DNA of 64,000 nt from Comamonas sp009360615 (GCF_035784015.1 NZ_JALKOW010000004.1); one strand, 5' to 3'. Shown: positions 26,056-34,545, counted from the first letter of the stretch. Translations and numbers: made by a program. The notes: generated by a model from the letters alone, not told the origin.

Positions 26056-27267
26056 ATGCAACAACCCACTTCCCTGCCGCGTCGTCGCCTTCTTGCCGGC
26101 AGCGCCGGTGCGCTGGCTGCGGCCGGTCTGGCCAGCTTCCAGGGCCGGGCAACGGCCCAGGCGGCCGCGCCCGCCGCCAAGCCTTTGCCCGGCTATGCCG
26201 GCTTCAAGAATGCCGAGGCCGTGATCGTTCACAGCTCCACCACCATCGAAACCCGGCGCAGCGCGTTCGGCTCCAGCGTGGTGACGCCCACCAGCCAGCT
26301 CTATGTGCGCAACAATCTGCCGACGCCGCCAGAGACCATCGTGGCTGATCGCGATGCCTGGGTCGTGCAGATCGATGGCGTGAACCGGCCCCGCCAGCTG
26401 AGCGTGCGCGAGCTCAAGACCCTGGGACTGGAGACCGTGGCGATGGTGCTGCAATGCTCGGGCAACGGCCGTGGCTTCTTCCCCTCCAGGCCTAGCGGCA
26501 CGCAATGGACGGTGGGCGCTGCGGGTTGCGTGGTCTGGAGCGGTGTGCCCGTGCGCGATGTGGTCAAGGCTCTGGGCGGCGTGACCAGCGGCATGCTCTA
26601 CATGACGGGCACCGGCGGCGAGGTCCTGCCTGCAGGCCTGGACCCCAAGAGCGTGCTGGTGGAGCGCTCCGTGCCCCTGTCGGCCATGGAAGACGCTCTG
26701 CTGGCCTGGGAGATGAATGGCGAGCCCGTGCCACTGGCCCATGGCGGCCCGCTGCGCCTGATCGTGCCGGGCTACACCGGCGTGAACAACATCAAGTACA
26801 TCAAGCAGCTGGCCTTTACCGCCAAGGAAAGTGAAGCGCACATCATGTCGCATGGCTACCGCATCTCGCCTCCGGGCAGCAAGGGCGACCCCAGCCAGCC
26901 CTCGGTGCAAGAGATGAGCGTCAAGTCCTGGATCAACAGCCCCCTGCCCGAAGACGGCAACCTGGCAGCCGGCCTGGTGCAGATCCAGGGCGTGGCCTTC
27001 GGCGGCATGCACGCCATCAAGGCAGTGGAAGTCTCCATCGACGGTGGCAAGAGCTGGAAGCAGGCCCGCCTGGTAGGCCCGGACATGGGCCGATACGCCT
27101 GGCGCCAGTTCGTGCTCCCGGCCCGGCTGCCCAAGGGCACTTACCAGCTTGCCAGCCGCGCCATCGACGTCATGGGCAATGTGCAACCCGAAACGCGCGG
27201 TGAAAACCAGAGCGGCTACAACAACACCAGCTGGGCCGACCACGCCGTCACCGTCAACGTGGCCTGA
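26056..27267 (+). CDS. sorA: Sulfite dehydrogenase molybdopterin subunit (SorA-like)
   Basis: 403 residues. A Tat signal (RRRLLAGSAGALAAAGLASF) targets it folded to the periplasm. The sulfite oxidase/molybdopterin fold begins with IVADRDAWVVQIDG; the Mo ligand Cys is in LQCSGNGRGFF near residue 134, and the C-terminal dimerisation domain has EVSIDGGKSWKQARL. AAGGAG lies upstream. With the cytochrome gene downstream it oxidises sulfite to sulfate and passes electrons to cytochrome c. It follows an ECF sigma/anti-sigma pair, a likely regulatory link. Confidence 0.88.
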   Translation: MQQPTSLPRRRLLAGSAGALAAAGLASFQGRATAQAAAPAAKPLPGYAGFKNAEAVIVHSSTTIETRRSAFGSSVVTPTSQLYVRNNLPTPPETIVADRDAWVVQIDGVNRPRQLSVRELKTLGLETVAMVLQCSGNGRGFFPSRPSGTQWTVGAAGCVVWSGVPVRDVVKALGGVTSGMLYMTGTGGEVLPAGLDPKSVLVERSVPLSAMEDALLAWEMNGEPVPLAHGGPLRLIVPGYTGVNNIKYIKQLAFTAKESEAHIMSHGYRISPPGSKGDPSQPSVQEMSVKSWINSPLPEDGNLAAGLVQIQGVAFGGMHAIKAVEVSIDGGKSWKQARLVGPDMGRYAWRQFVLPARLPKGTYQLASRAIDVMGNVQPETRGENQSGYNNTSWADHAVTVNVA

Positions 27268-27356
27268 GCACCGCTTCCGCTGCCCATGCCGGGTGCCGAA
27301 GATGGGGCACCCGGCATGGGTGTCAGACCCCGATGTATCGCATTTTCCCGAGAACC

Positions 27357-27692
27357 ATGATGAAGACACACCACACCCTCGTCACCCTGCTGCTGGGCGC
27401 CCTGGCGGGGACTGCCGCCCATGCCGATCAGGCCGCCCAGATGGCGCGCGGCAAAGAGCTGTTCACCACGGCTGCCGTTCCTGCCTGCGCGGTGTGCCAT
27501 ACCCTGAAGGATGCCGGAGCCGAAGGTGCCATCGGCCCCGTGCTGGACGAGCTGCAGCCCGATGCGGCCCGTGTGGCACGTGCCCTGAAGGATGGCATCG
27601 GTGCCATGCCCTCCTTCAAGGCCACGATGAGCGAAGCCGACATCGCTGCTGTTGCTCTCTATGTGAGCAAGGCCAGCGGCGCAGCCAAATAA
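27357..27692 (+). CDS. sorB: c-type cytochrome partner of sulfite dehydrogenase (SorB-like)
   Basis: 111 residues from the ATG at 27357 (MMKTHHTLV). Signal peptide ends near AHA. A single haem site CAVCH is at residues 44-48, and the axial Met is expected in MPSFKA. Small class I cytochrome c, the electron acceptor of SorA. It lies 89 bases downstream of sorA and is co-oriented. An upstream start at 27333 is also in frame; the initiation site is weak. Confidence 0.85.
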   Translation: MMKTHHTLVTLLLGALAGTAAHADQAAQMARGKELFTTAAVPACAVCHTLKDAGAEGAIGPVLDELQPDAARVARALKDGIGAMPSFKATMSEADIAAVALYVSKASGAAK

Positions 27693-27698
27693 AGCGAC

Positions 27699-28451
27699 TC
27701 AGCCGCGTCCTGCGCCATCCAGCGGCATGGCGTAGATCCAGACCTTGTGGCGGCTATGGCCTTGCAGGCAGGCCGTCGCTTCCACGCCGGGCAGCTGGAA
27801 GTCCAGGCTGACCAGCCAGCTGCCGGGCTGCATCTCGGTGGCGGCCTTGACGGCGGCGCGGCCCATGCTCTCGGGCCGCTGGAACAGATAGACCAGCTGA
27901 TAGCCGCTCCAGTCGGCCAGCCAGATATCGCCCCGCCGCACGCGTGCCCAGGGGCAGCGCAGGGCGCTGGCAATCACCAGCGGCCAGCTCCACTCCAGGC
28001 CCTGGAGACGGGCCTGCGGCAGCTCGCTGCGCAGCGCGCGCAGGCCGTCGCCCATGCCGCAGCCGGCATCCAGCACCACCGCCTGGTCGGGCAGCTTCAC
28101 GATCTCTGCCAGCCCTTTGAGCGCATGCAGGGGCGTCGGAAAGACGGGAGCATCGCGCCAGGCATTGAGCGGGTAGATCAGCAACAGCAAGGCCAGCGGC
28201 AGCAACCAGCCCCAGGCGGGCAGCTGGCTGGCGCTGAGCACCAGAAACGACAGCGGAAAACCTGCGGCAATCAGCAGGCGGCGCCACCAGCTCGGGCCCC
28301 AGAGGCTGGCCGCCGAGCTGGCTGCGCCCGCCAGCAGCAGGGCCAGCCACCAGACCACGACCTGGCTGAGCGCAAAGAAGGCGACCCAGGCCAGCAGCCA
28401 GGTCAGCAGCGCAGGCAGAGGCCATACCAGGAAAGACGATTTGTTTTCCAT
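27699..28451 (-). CDS. Membrane-anchored SAM-dependent methyltransferase-like protein
   Basis: 250 residues from the ATG at 28451 (MENKSSFLVWPLP), chosen because upstream residues are polar and not hydrophobic. The N-terminal half has about four hydrophobic segments (LLTWLLAWVAFFALSQVVVWWLALLL, then GFPLSFLVLSAS and WLLPLALLLLIYPL). The C-terminal half carries a SAM-binding motif I, VLDAGCGMGDGLRAL (near 125-139), followed by LEWSWPL and a late DFQLPG segment. Substrate is unknown. It is convergent with sorB, only 6 bases apart, and upstream of a lipoprotein pair. Confidence 0.72.
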   Translation of the reverse strand: MENKSSFLVWPLPALLTWLLAWVAFFALSQVVVWWLALLLAGAASSAASLWGPSWWRRLLIAAGFPLSFLVLSASQLPAWGWLLPLALLLLIYPLNAWRDAPVFPTPLHALKGLAEIVKLPDQAVVLDAGCGMGDGLRALRSELPQARLQGLEWSWPLVIASALRCPWARVRRGDIWLADWSGYQLVYLFQRPESMGRAAVKAATEMQPGSWLVSLDFQLPGVEATACLQGHSRHKVWIYAMPLDGAGRG

Positions 28452-28547
28452 CAGATTGTTAGTTTTGTGAGGAGTCTTGGACAAGTGATCGGAGGGTGAT
28501 GCAAGGCAAGTACTCACCTGCATAGCCACTTGTATATTGTGCAAATT

Positions 28548-28566
28548 ACCCCCCTTAGGGGGGGTA
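28548..28566. promoter_or_regulatory. C6/G7 inverted repeat upstream of the lipoprotein gene
   Basis: TACCCCCC TTA GGGGGGGTA, an almost perfect homopolymer dyad, in the divergent gap between the methyltransferase and lipoprotein genes. It could be an operator or a hairpin in the leader. Nothing more can be assigned. Confidence 0.4.
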
Positions 28567-28656
28567 TGCGAGTGTTCATCTCGCCGTAAAAATTACCATT
28601 TTTTGCTTATGTATACTTTTCGGCTTTCACCGGCGGAAAATCAAGAGGAGTGATTC

Positions 28657-29280
28657 ATGCGCCTGGCTCTACCAAGCCTTTCTTTGGCAGCTCTCGCGCT
28701 GGCGGCATGTGCGGCACAGACGCCGCAGGATCAGCTGGCGCCTGCGTCGTCCACGGTGCGTCTGTGCGAGGGCAACAACTGCTCCGAGCTGCCGCGCAAT
28801 GTCGCGACCTTCCGTGGCGAGCCGGTCAACCCCGAGGCTGAACGCCGCCAGGCGGCCCTGGTGCAAAAGGCCGAGGCCGATCTGCAGAAAACCCAGGCCG
28901 ATCCGCGCGCTGCCTATGACCTGGGCCTGCGCTATCTGCGCGGCGACGGCGTTGAGCGCAACAGCTATCAGGCCATCGAATGGATGCGAAAGGCCGGTGA
29001 TGCCGGTCATGGACCCGCCCAGTTCGCGCTCGGCCGCCTGTATCTGCTGGGCTTCGAAGAAATGGGGCCGGACCCTGCCGAAGCCGAAGCCTGGCTGTCG
29101 CGTGCTGCCGCCAAGGGCTTCAAGGAAGCCAAGTCTCTGCTGCCCCAGGCGCAGGCCGCCAAACAGAATGCCCAAGCACGCTATCAGGCCATCGAGGACG
29201 AGCGCAAGTCCTGGAATCGCTGGTACGTGAGCGCGCCCTATTACCTGGTATGGGGCTCGTCGGGCTGGTATTACCGCTGA
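28657..29280 (+). CDS. Sel1-repeat lipoprotein
   Basis: 207 residues. A lipoprotein signal with lipobox LAAC near residue 18 points to an acylated envelope protein. Two Sel1-type (TPR-like) repeats are visible: AAYDLGLRYLRGDGVERNSYQAIEWMRKAGDAGHGPAQFALGRLYLLG and AEAWLSRAAAKGFKEAKSLL. The C-terminal tail WYVSAPYYLVWGSSGWYYR is aromatic. Ribosome site AAGAGGAG. It precedes the CsgG-like gene by 46 bases, so the two are probably co-expressed envelope factors. Function unknown. Confidence 0.75.
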   Translation: MRLALPSLSLAALALAACAAQTPQDQLAPASSTVRLCEGNNCSELPRNVATFRGEPVNPEAERRQAALVQKAEADLQKTQADPRAAYDLGLRYLRGDGVERNSYQAIEWMRKAGDAGHGPAQFALGRLYLLGFEEMGPDPAEAEAWLSRAAAKGFKEAKSLLPQAQAAKQNAQARYQAIEDERKSWNRWYVSAPYYLVWGSSGWYYR

Positions 29281-29326
29281 AGCGCGTCGAGCGCCTCGAC
29301 ATTTTTTATTTGTAGAAAGCATCTCT

Positions 29327-30154
29327 ATGTCCAAGAAGACAACGCTGCGTCTGGCAGCCATTGCATCGGCCCTGGCTCTGGGCGGCTGCGTGACCCCCGG
29401 CGGCGGCACCGTTTCCACCGGCACGGCTCCCACCGCTGCCACGGGCGCGGCCGGCGGTGCCACCAGTGTGAATGCCAATGCCTCTCTCGAGCGTTGCGAT
29501 GCACCTCTGGGTACGCTGGCCGTGGACGACGGTCGCGGCAAGGAGTGGTATGCGAGCTTTGGCGCCGCCACCAAGATCACGACCATCGAGCCCCTGATCC
29601 GTCTGGCCGTGCAGCAGTCCAACTGCTTTGTGATCACCTCCATCGGCAACAACCGCACCGAAAGCAAGATGTCGGCGATCACCGACAAGCAGCGCAACTC
29701 CGGTGAATTCCGCGCCGGCTCCAAGCAGCAAAAGGGCCAGCGCGTGGCGGCCGATTACTACATGGAGCCTTCCATCATCATCGACAACGATGCCACCGGT
29801 CAGCTGGCAGCGGGCGTGGGTGGCCTGTTCGGCAATGTGGGTACGCTGATCGGCGGTGCCATGCAGAGCAAGGCTTCGGTGGTGACGCTGAGCATGTTCG
29901 ACATCCGTTCGGGCGTGCAGATCTCCATCTCCGAAGGCAACTCCACAGCCACCAACTTCGGCGCAGCCATGGGCGCGTTCGGCGGTGGCGTGGGCGGTGG
30001 TCTGGGCGGCTTCTCGCGCTCACCCGAAGGCAAGGCCACGGTCGCCGCCTTCATGGATGCCTACAACAATATGGTGATCTCGCTGCGCAACTACAAGGCA
30101 CAGGAAGTCAAGGGCGGTCTGGGTCGTGGCGGTCAGCTCAAGGTCGGCAAGTAA
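29327..30154 (+). CDS. CsgG/HfaB-like outer-membrane lipoprotein
   Basis: 275 residues. Lipobox LGGC near residue 21. A Gly/Thr/Ala-rich linker (near 25-45) leads to a CsgG-like domain: LIRLAVQQSNCFVITSIGNN, VAADYYMEPSIII, and VVTLSMFDIRSGVQISISEGNSTATNFG with a Gly-rich stretch that follows. CsgG forms a secretion pore for curli, and HfaB helps anchor holdfast. No curli subunit genes are in the window, so a pore or scaffold role is only inferred. The other Cys residues in the mature chain are unusual for CsgG. A terminator follows. Confidence 0.6.
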   Translation: MSKKTTLRLAAIASALALGGCVTPGGGTVSTGTAPTAATGAAGGATSVNANASLERCDAPLGTLAVDDGRGKEWYASFGAATKITTIEPLIRLAVQQSNCFVITSIGNNRTESKMSAITDKQRNSGEFRAGSKQQKGQRVAADYYMEPSIIIDNDATGQLAAGVGGLFGNVGTLIGGAMQSKASVVTLSMFDIRSGVQISISEGNSTATNFGAAMGAFGGGVGGGLGGFSRSPEGKATVAAFMDAYNNMVISLRNYKAQEVKGGLGRGGQLKVGK

Positions 30155-30174
30155 AGCGCTGGACCGAGATGAGA

Positions 30175-30201
30175 AAGGGCCTGCAGCTGCAGGCCCTTTT
30201 T
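30175..30201 (+). terminator. Terminator after the CsgG-like gene
   Basis: Palindromic stem AAAGGGCCTGCAG / CTGCAGGCCCTTT at 30175-30201 followed by T-rich DNA; lies between the convergent CsgG-like and FAD oxidase genes. Confidence 0.87.
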
Positions 30202-30237
30202 CATGGTTTTCGCGTTTTCAGCCAGCGCGAGCGAGGC

Positions 30238-31665
30238 TCACTGCAACTGGAAGATCTTGCCCGGGTTCAGAATGTTCCTGGGGTCCAGAGCCTGCTTGAT
30301 GGCACGCATCATCTGCACCGCACCGGCTCCCGCCTCCTCCAGCAAGAAGCCCTGCTTGTGGATGCCGATGCCGTGCTCGCCCGTGCAGGTGCCGCCCAGC
30401 GCAATCGCGCGTGCCACCAGCCTGTGGTTGAGCTGTTCGGCCTGCTGGCGCTGGGCGTCGTTGTCGGGGTCGATCAGATAGCCGAAGTGGAAGTTGCCGT
30501 CGCCCACGTGGCCGACCAGGAAGTAGGGGATGTCGCTGGCATCGGCCTCGGTCACGCATTCCAGCAGCGCATCGGCCAGGCGGCTGATGGGCACGCAGGC
30601 ATCGGTGGTGATGCAGCGGCACCCGGGCACGCTGGAGACCGCCGCGAAATAGGCGTTGTGACGCGCGGTGAACAGACGCGTACGGTCTTCGGGGCGCTCG
30701 GCCCATTCAAAGGCATTGCCGCCGAATTCATGGGCAATGTCCTGCACCATCTCGGCCTGTTCCTTCACGCCGGTGGGGGAGCCGTGGAACTCCATCAGCA
30801 GCATGGGCTCTTCACGCAGGGACAGCTTGCTGTAGGCATTGACCATGCGCACGGAGTTCACATCGACCAGTTCCACGCGGGCGATGGGAATGCCCATCTG
30901 GATGGTCTGGATCACCGTGTGCACGGCGTTCTCGATGCTGGAGAAAGAGCAGATGGCGGCGCTCACCGCTTCGGGCAGCGGGTAGATGCGCAGCGTGATC
31001 TCGGTGAAGATGCCAAGGGTGCCTTCGCTGCCCACCAGCAGGCGGGTCAGGTCGTAGCCGGCGGCGCTCTTCTTGGCGCGGTTGCCGGTGCGCACCACTT
31101 CGCCGCTGGCCGTCACCACTTCCAGGGCCAGCACGTTCTCGCGCATGGTGCCGTAGCGCACGGCATTGGTGCCGCTGGCGCGGGTCGAGGTCATGCCGCC
31201 GATCGAAGCGTCGGCACCGGGGTCGATGGGAAAGAAGAAGCCGGTGTCCTTGATGGCCTCGTTCAGGGCCTTGCGCGTGATGCCGGGCTGCACGGTGATG
31301 GTCAGGTCCTCCGTGTTGACCGCGAGCACGCGGTTCATGCGGCTGACGTCGATGGTGATGCCGCCCTGCACGGCCAGCAGATGACCTTCCAGCGACGATC
31401 CTGCGCCGTAGGCGATCACGGGCACGCCGTACTGGTCGCAGAGCCTGACGGCGTCCTGCACGTCCTGGGTGGATTCGGCAAACACCACGGCTGCCGGAGG
31501 CGGCGCGGCAATCGCGCCTTCGTCGCGACCATGCTGCTCGCGCACGGCCAAAGCCGTGGAGCACTGGCTGGCGAAACGTGTTTGCAGAGCCTTCAGAAAT
31601 TCTTCGGGGATGGGACGCTGCACGAAATCGGGCTGCAGCGAGGTATGGGCAACGGGTGCGTTCAT
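30238..31665 (-). CDS. FAD-binding oxidoreductase, D-lactate dehydrogenase/GlcD family
   Basis: 475 residues. N-terminal PCMH-type FAD domain has VIAYGAGSSLEGHLLAVQGGI (near 90-110), the FAD-phosphate loop GADASIGGMTSTRASGTNAVRYGTM, and VGSEGTLGIFTEITLRIYPL. The C-terminal cap ends with GTCTGEHGIGIHKQGFL and the substrate/cofactor His residues. It resembles cytochrome-linked D-lactate dehydrogenase Dld, which oxidises a 2-hydroxyacid to a keto acid; D-lactate, glycolate or 2-hydroxyglutarate are possible. Divergent from the Bug gene (301-base gap). Confidence 0.83.
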   Translation of the reverse strand: MNAPVAHTSLQPDFVQRPIPEEFLKALQTRFASQCSTALAVREQHGRDEGAIAAPPPAAVVFAESTQDVQDAVRLCDQYGVPVIAYGAGSSLEGHLLAVQGGITIDVSRMNRVLAVNTEDLTITVQPGITRKALNEAIKDTGFFFPIDPGADASIGGMTSTRASGTNAVRYGTMRENVLALEVVTASGEVVRTGNRAKKSAAGYDLTRLLVGSEGTLGIFTEITLRIYPLPEAVSAAICSFSSIENAVHTVIQTIQMGIPIARVELVDVNSVRMVNAYSKLSLREEPMLLMEFHGSPTGVKEQAEMVQDIAHEFGGNAFEWAERPEDRTRLFTARHNAYFAAVSSVPGCRCITTDACVPISRLADALLECVTEADASDIPYFLVGHVGDGNFHFGYLIDPDNDAQRQQAEQLNHRLVARAIALGGTCTGEHGIGIHKQGFLLEEAGAGAVQMMRAIKQALDPRNILNPGKIFQLQ

Positions 31666-31966
31666 CGGGGTCTCCAGAGGAGAAAAAGAATACCACCAGG
31701 TCTGATCCCGGCATGTACGTATTGCGCACTAGGCCATGCCGCAGGAGGCCGTGGCGGCAGTCATTGCGCAAGGCATCTCGGATGCCCCGGACCTCGTCGC
31801 TTGCGCGGCGGCGCAGGTGCCTGCGCATGAGCACATAGATAAGTTTCGCCCGAGCTAATGAGAATTCAGTGTTTAGGGTTTGGACCTGGTGTGCCTATAT
31901 TGACAAGCCTCATGGCGTGCGCTGCAGAGCTCGCTTCAAACCAAAAGCAGTTCGGAGGGCGGAGCT
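31666..31966. other. Divergent intergenic region between FAD oxidase and Bug genes
   Basis: 301 bases with no gene. It holds a TTGACA at 31900-31905 that could serve as a -35, and the AGGGCGGAG ribosome site of the Bug gene. I see no repeat or palindrome that I can support. Confidence 0.4.
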
Positions 31967-32962
31967 ATGCGCGATACGGGTCGCAGATCTTTCATTCAGG
32001 GGCTGGCCGGAGTGTCGGCGGCAGGCATGCTGGGCGCGGCATGGCCTGCGCGTGCGTCCACACAGGCCTGGCCGGCTCGGCCCATCAGGCTGGTCGTGAC
32101 CTTTCCGCCCGGCGGCTCCAGCGACATCGTGGCGCGGGTGCTGGCGCCCGCGCTGGCCGAGAAGCTGGGCCAGAGCGTGGTCATAGACAACAAGCCCGGT
32201 GCAGGATCGTCCATTGGCGCACAGATCGTGGCGCACAGCGCCAATGACGGCTACACGCTGCTGGTATCCAATTCGGCGGCGCTCTCGATAGCGCCATCGC
32301 TGCTGCAAAGTCCTGGCTACGACCCCTTGCGCAGCTTCGAACATCTGGCCTATATCGGCGCGGTCCCCACGGTGTTTGCCGTGCACCCATCGGTGCCCGC
32401 CAACAGCCTGAGCGAACTGGTGAGCTGGATCAAGGAGCAGCCCGCTCCCGTGCCCTTTGGCAGCGGTGGCGCCGCTTCCGTGGGACATCTGGTGGGCGAG
32501 CAGTTTGCACAGACGCTCAAGCTGTCCATGGAGCATGTGCCTTACCGCGGTGCCGGCCCGATGCGTGCGGATCTGCTCAGCGGCCATATCAAGCTGGCCA
32601 TCGATGCGCTGCCGCAGAACATTGCGCTGCACAAGCAGGGCCGCCTCAAACTGCTGGCGCTGACATCGCCGCGCCGCGTGGCCCAGGCTCCGTCGGTGCC
32701 CAGTGTGGCCGAATTGGGGCTGGCGCAGCTGGTGTCCGAGAATTTCGTCGGCATCTCGGCTCCCGCCGGCCTGCCCAGGGCGCTGGCCGAAAGAATCGCC
32801 GACGCGGTGCGGCAGATCAGTGCGCGTCCCGAGTTTGCGCAGACGCTCGAAGCCCAGGGATTCGTGACCCGGGACATGGAGTCCAAAGCCTTCACCCGGC
32901 TGATTGCGGACCAGCATCTGGCCTGGGGCGATATCGCGAAGAAAACGGGTGCAAAACTTTAA
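31967..32962 (+). CDS. Bug family tripartite tricarboxylate transporter substrate-binding protein
   Basis: 331 residues. A Tat/Sec-like signal peptide (RRSFIQGLAGVSAAGMLGAAWPARA) is followed by the Bug signature WPARPIRLVVTFPPGGSSDIVARVLAPALAEKLGQSVVIDNKPGAGSSIGAQIVA (near residues 30-90). Bug/TctC proteins bind carboxylates (tricarboxylate, nicotinate, amino acids) in the periplasm; the genes are very numerous in betaproteobacteria and the ligand is not predictable. GGAGGGCGGAGC precedes the ATG. The next gene starts 15 bases after its stop. Confidence 0.9.
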   Translation: MRDTGRRSFIQGLAGVSAAGMLGAAWPARASTQAWPARPIRLVVTFPPGGSSDIVARVLAPALAEKLGQSVVIDNKPGAGSSIGAQIVAHSANDGYTLLVSNSAALSIAPSLLQSPGYDPLRSFEHLAYIGAVPTVFAVHPSVPANSLSELVSWIKEQPAPVPFGSGGAASVGHLVGEQFAQTLKLSMEHVPYRGAGPMRADLLSGHIKLAIDALPQNIALHKQGRLKLLALTSPRRVAQAPSVPSVAELGLAQLVSENFVGISAPAGLPRALAERIADAVRQISARPEFAQTLEAQGFVTRDMESKAFTRLIADQHLAWGDIAKKTGAKL

Positions 32963-32977
32963 CCAGAAGAGACAACG

Positions 32978-33949
32978 ATGAGCAGCGAGAGCCTGTATTC
33001 CCCCCGCAAGACGCGCTATGCCGTGGTGCTGTTCGGCCCCGAAGGACAGGGCAGTTTCAATGAGTCGGGACTGCGCGGAGCCCACAAGGCGCGAGAGGCC
33101 GGCCATGAGGTCGATGTGCTGTGGGTCGCCGGGCAATCGGCGCAGCAGCGTGCTGCCGAAATGTCCGCATTGTGCGGCGGTCGCTATGCGCTGATTCTTG
33201 CACATGGCGGTCAGGGCGACGGTCCGGTGCAGATCCTGGCCGAGCGCTGGCCCGAGCAGGCCTTTGTGGTCACGCAAGGCAGCTGGGCGGCAGCCAATGT
33301 GGCGCGCTACGAGGTGCTCCAGGAGCAGTCGGCATTCCTTGCCGGGGTACTGGCCAGCCAGTGGAGCAAGACGGGCAGGGTGGGGCATTTCTCGGGTGAG
33401 AAAGTGCCGCCGGGTCTGCGTGGCCGCGCAGCCTATGCGGACGGACTCAGGCGCGCCGGTTTTTCCGGTCGGCTGGTCACCCAGTTCTGTGGCCACCAGC
33501 ATCGTCCGGGCTGGGCCAGGACCTGTGTTTCGGCCATGGTCGAGCAGACGGATATCGACCTTGTGTTTGCCATGCTCGACGGCGGGCGGCCCGGCGTGAC
33601 GCAGGCTTGCAGGGCGCATGGGGTGGCGCAGATCGGCAATGTGTTGAACTGGGTGGAGCGCGACCCCGACGTTTTTGTGGCCTCGGCCATTTGCGAATCC
33701 GGCGAAGCGCTGTTCCGCGCCGTCGAGGACCACGCCCGGGGCCTGCTGCCGCTGGGCGGCTATCGCGCCTTCGGCCTCGAAGAGCCGGGTCTGGTGCGCC
33801 TGGAAATGGGGGCCGGCGTGAGTGCTGCACAGCGTACCCTGGTCGAAGACTGGGCACAGCGCCTGCTGCGACGCGAGTTCGAAATCCGGCTGGACTACGC
33901 CGGTGAGGAGTTCCCCTTGCCGCAGCCGGAACTCAGCGCCGCAGCGTGA
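32978..33949 (+). CDS. BMP/PnrA-like periplasmic-type binding protein lacking a signal peptide
   Basis: 323 residues. BMP family (basic membrane protein, PnrA/Med) folds bind nucleosides or related compounds in the periplasm. Seen here: FGPEGQGSFNESGLRGA, ALILAHGGQGDGPVQILAERWPEQAFVVT, QEQSAFLAGVLASQWSKTGRVGHFSG, all typical. The N-terminus MSSESLYSPRKTRYAVVLF is charged, with no signal sequence. The protein is therefore probably cytoplasmic, unlike transport BMP proteins. GAAGAGA before the ATG. Its tight coupling to the Bug gene suggests a sensory or accessory role. Function inferred. Confidence 0.75.
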   Translation: MSSESLYSPRKTRYAVVLFGPEGQGSFNESGLRGAHKAREAGHEVDVLWVAGQSAQQRAAEMSALCGGRYALILAHGGQGDGPVQILAERWPEQAFVVTQGSWAAANVARYEVLQEQSAFLAGVLASQWSKTGRVGHFSGEKVPPGLRGRAAYADGLRRAGFSGRLVTQFCGHQHRPGWARTCVSAMVEQTDIDLVFAMLDGGRPGVTQACRAHGVAQIGNVLNWVERDPDVFVASAICESGEALFRAVEDHARGLLPLGGYRAFGLEEPGLVRLEMGAGVSAAQRTLVEDWAQRLLRREFEIRLDYAGEEFPLPQPELSAAA

Positions 33950-33972
33950 TCAGGCAGGTGCTGCGGCAGATA

Positions 33973-34341
33973 TCAGTATTGCTGGGCACCCTTGTCGAAT
34001 TCGGCGCGTGACAGCTGGCCGTCGCGATCGCTGTCAATCTCTTCGAAGCGCTGGGAAATGGCGGGCAGCTGGCGCGCTTCCTGCGCACTGAGCTGGCCGT
34101 CGTGATTGGCGTCGGCGCGCTCGAAGGCCGCCTGCACGCTGCTCTTGGCAGCCGGGGCCTGCTGCACGCCCGTGGCAGCGCCCGATTGCACGATTCGCGT
34201 CGGCTCCTTGTTCTCGCCGGCGCTGCGGCTGCCGGTTTGCGCAAAAGCCATGCCCCCGCCCAGGGTGAGTGCGGAAAACAGCACCACGCTGACGACTTCG
34301 AATGACGAGACCTTGCAATTGAGCAGATTCTTCTTGTTCAT
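33973..34341 (-). CDS. Secreted EF-hand calcium-binding protein
   Basis: 122 residues from the ATG at 34341, spaced 9 bases from AAGGA; an ATG at 34350 directly abuts it and is less likely. N-terminal hydrophobic signal (VVSVVLFSALTLGGGMAFAQ) suggests export. Two EF-hand loops are visible: DANHDGQLSAQE (near residue 85) and DSDRDGQLSRAE (near 108), with the acidic residues in the usual 1-3-5-12 positions. Similar small periplasmic EF-hand proteins are common in Burkholderiales. Role unknown. It is convergent with the BMP gene. Confidence 0.8.
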   Translation of the reverse strand: MNKKNLLNCKVSSFEVVSVVLFSALTLGGGMAFAQTGSRSAGENKEPTRIVQSGAATGVQQAPAAKSSVQAAFERADANHDGQLSAQEARQLPAISQRFEEIDSDRDGQLSRAEFDKGAQQY

Positions 34342-34545
34342 GAATGGCATTCCTTCTCTATGCGATGACAGGACTGCATTGCACCCCGTGAGACGGCAGA
34401 GGGCCAGCACTTTTGCCTGCTGTTGCCCCAGGCTACATTTTTCTGCGGGCTGTAACGCACAATGGCAGCCGTATCCGAGAACGTCAACACGTTCCGAGGG
34501 CCGTTGCCGGTCCTGAAAACTCGCAGCTTTGACAAGGGATGACTT

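Noticed and set aside
34352..34545. Cobalamin riboswitch before the adenosyltransferase gene
   Set aside because: No B12-box-like sequence or conserved stem was seen in the leader.
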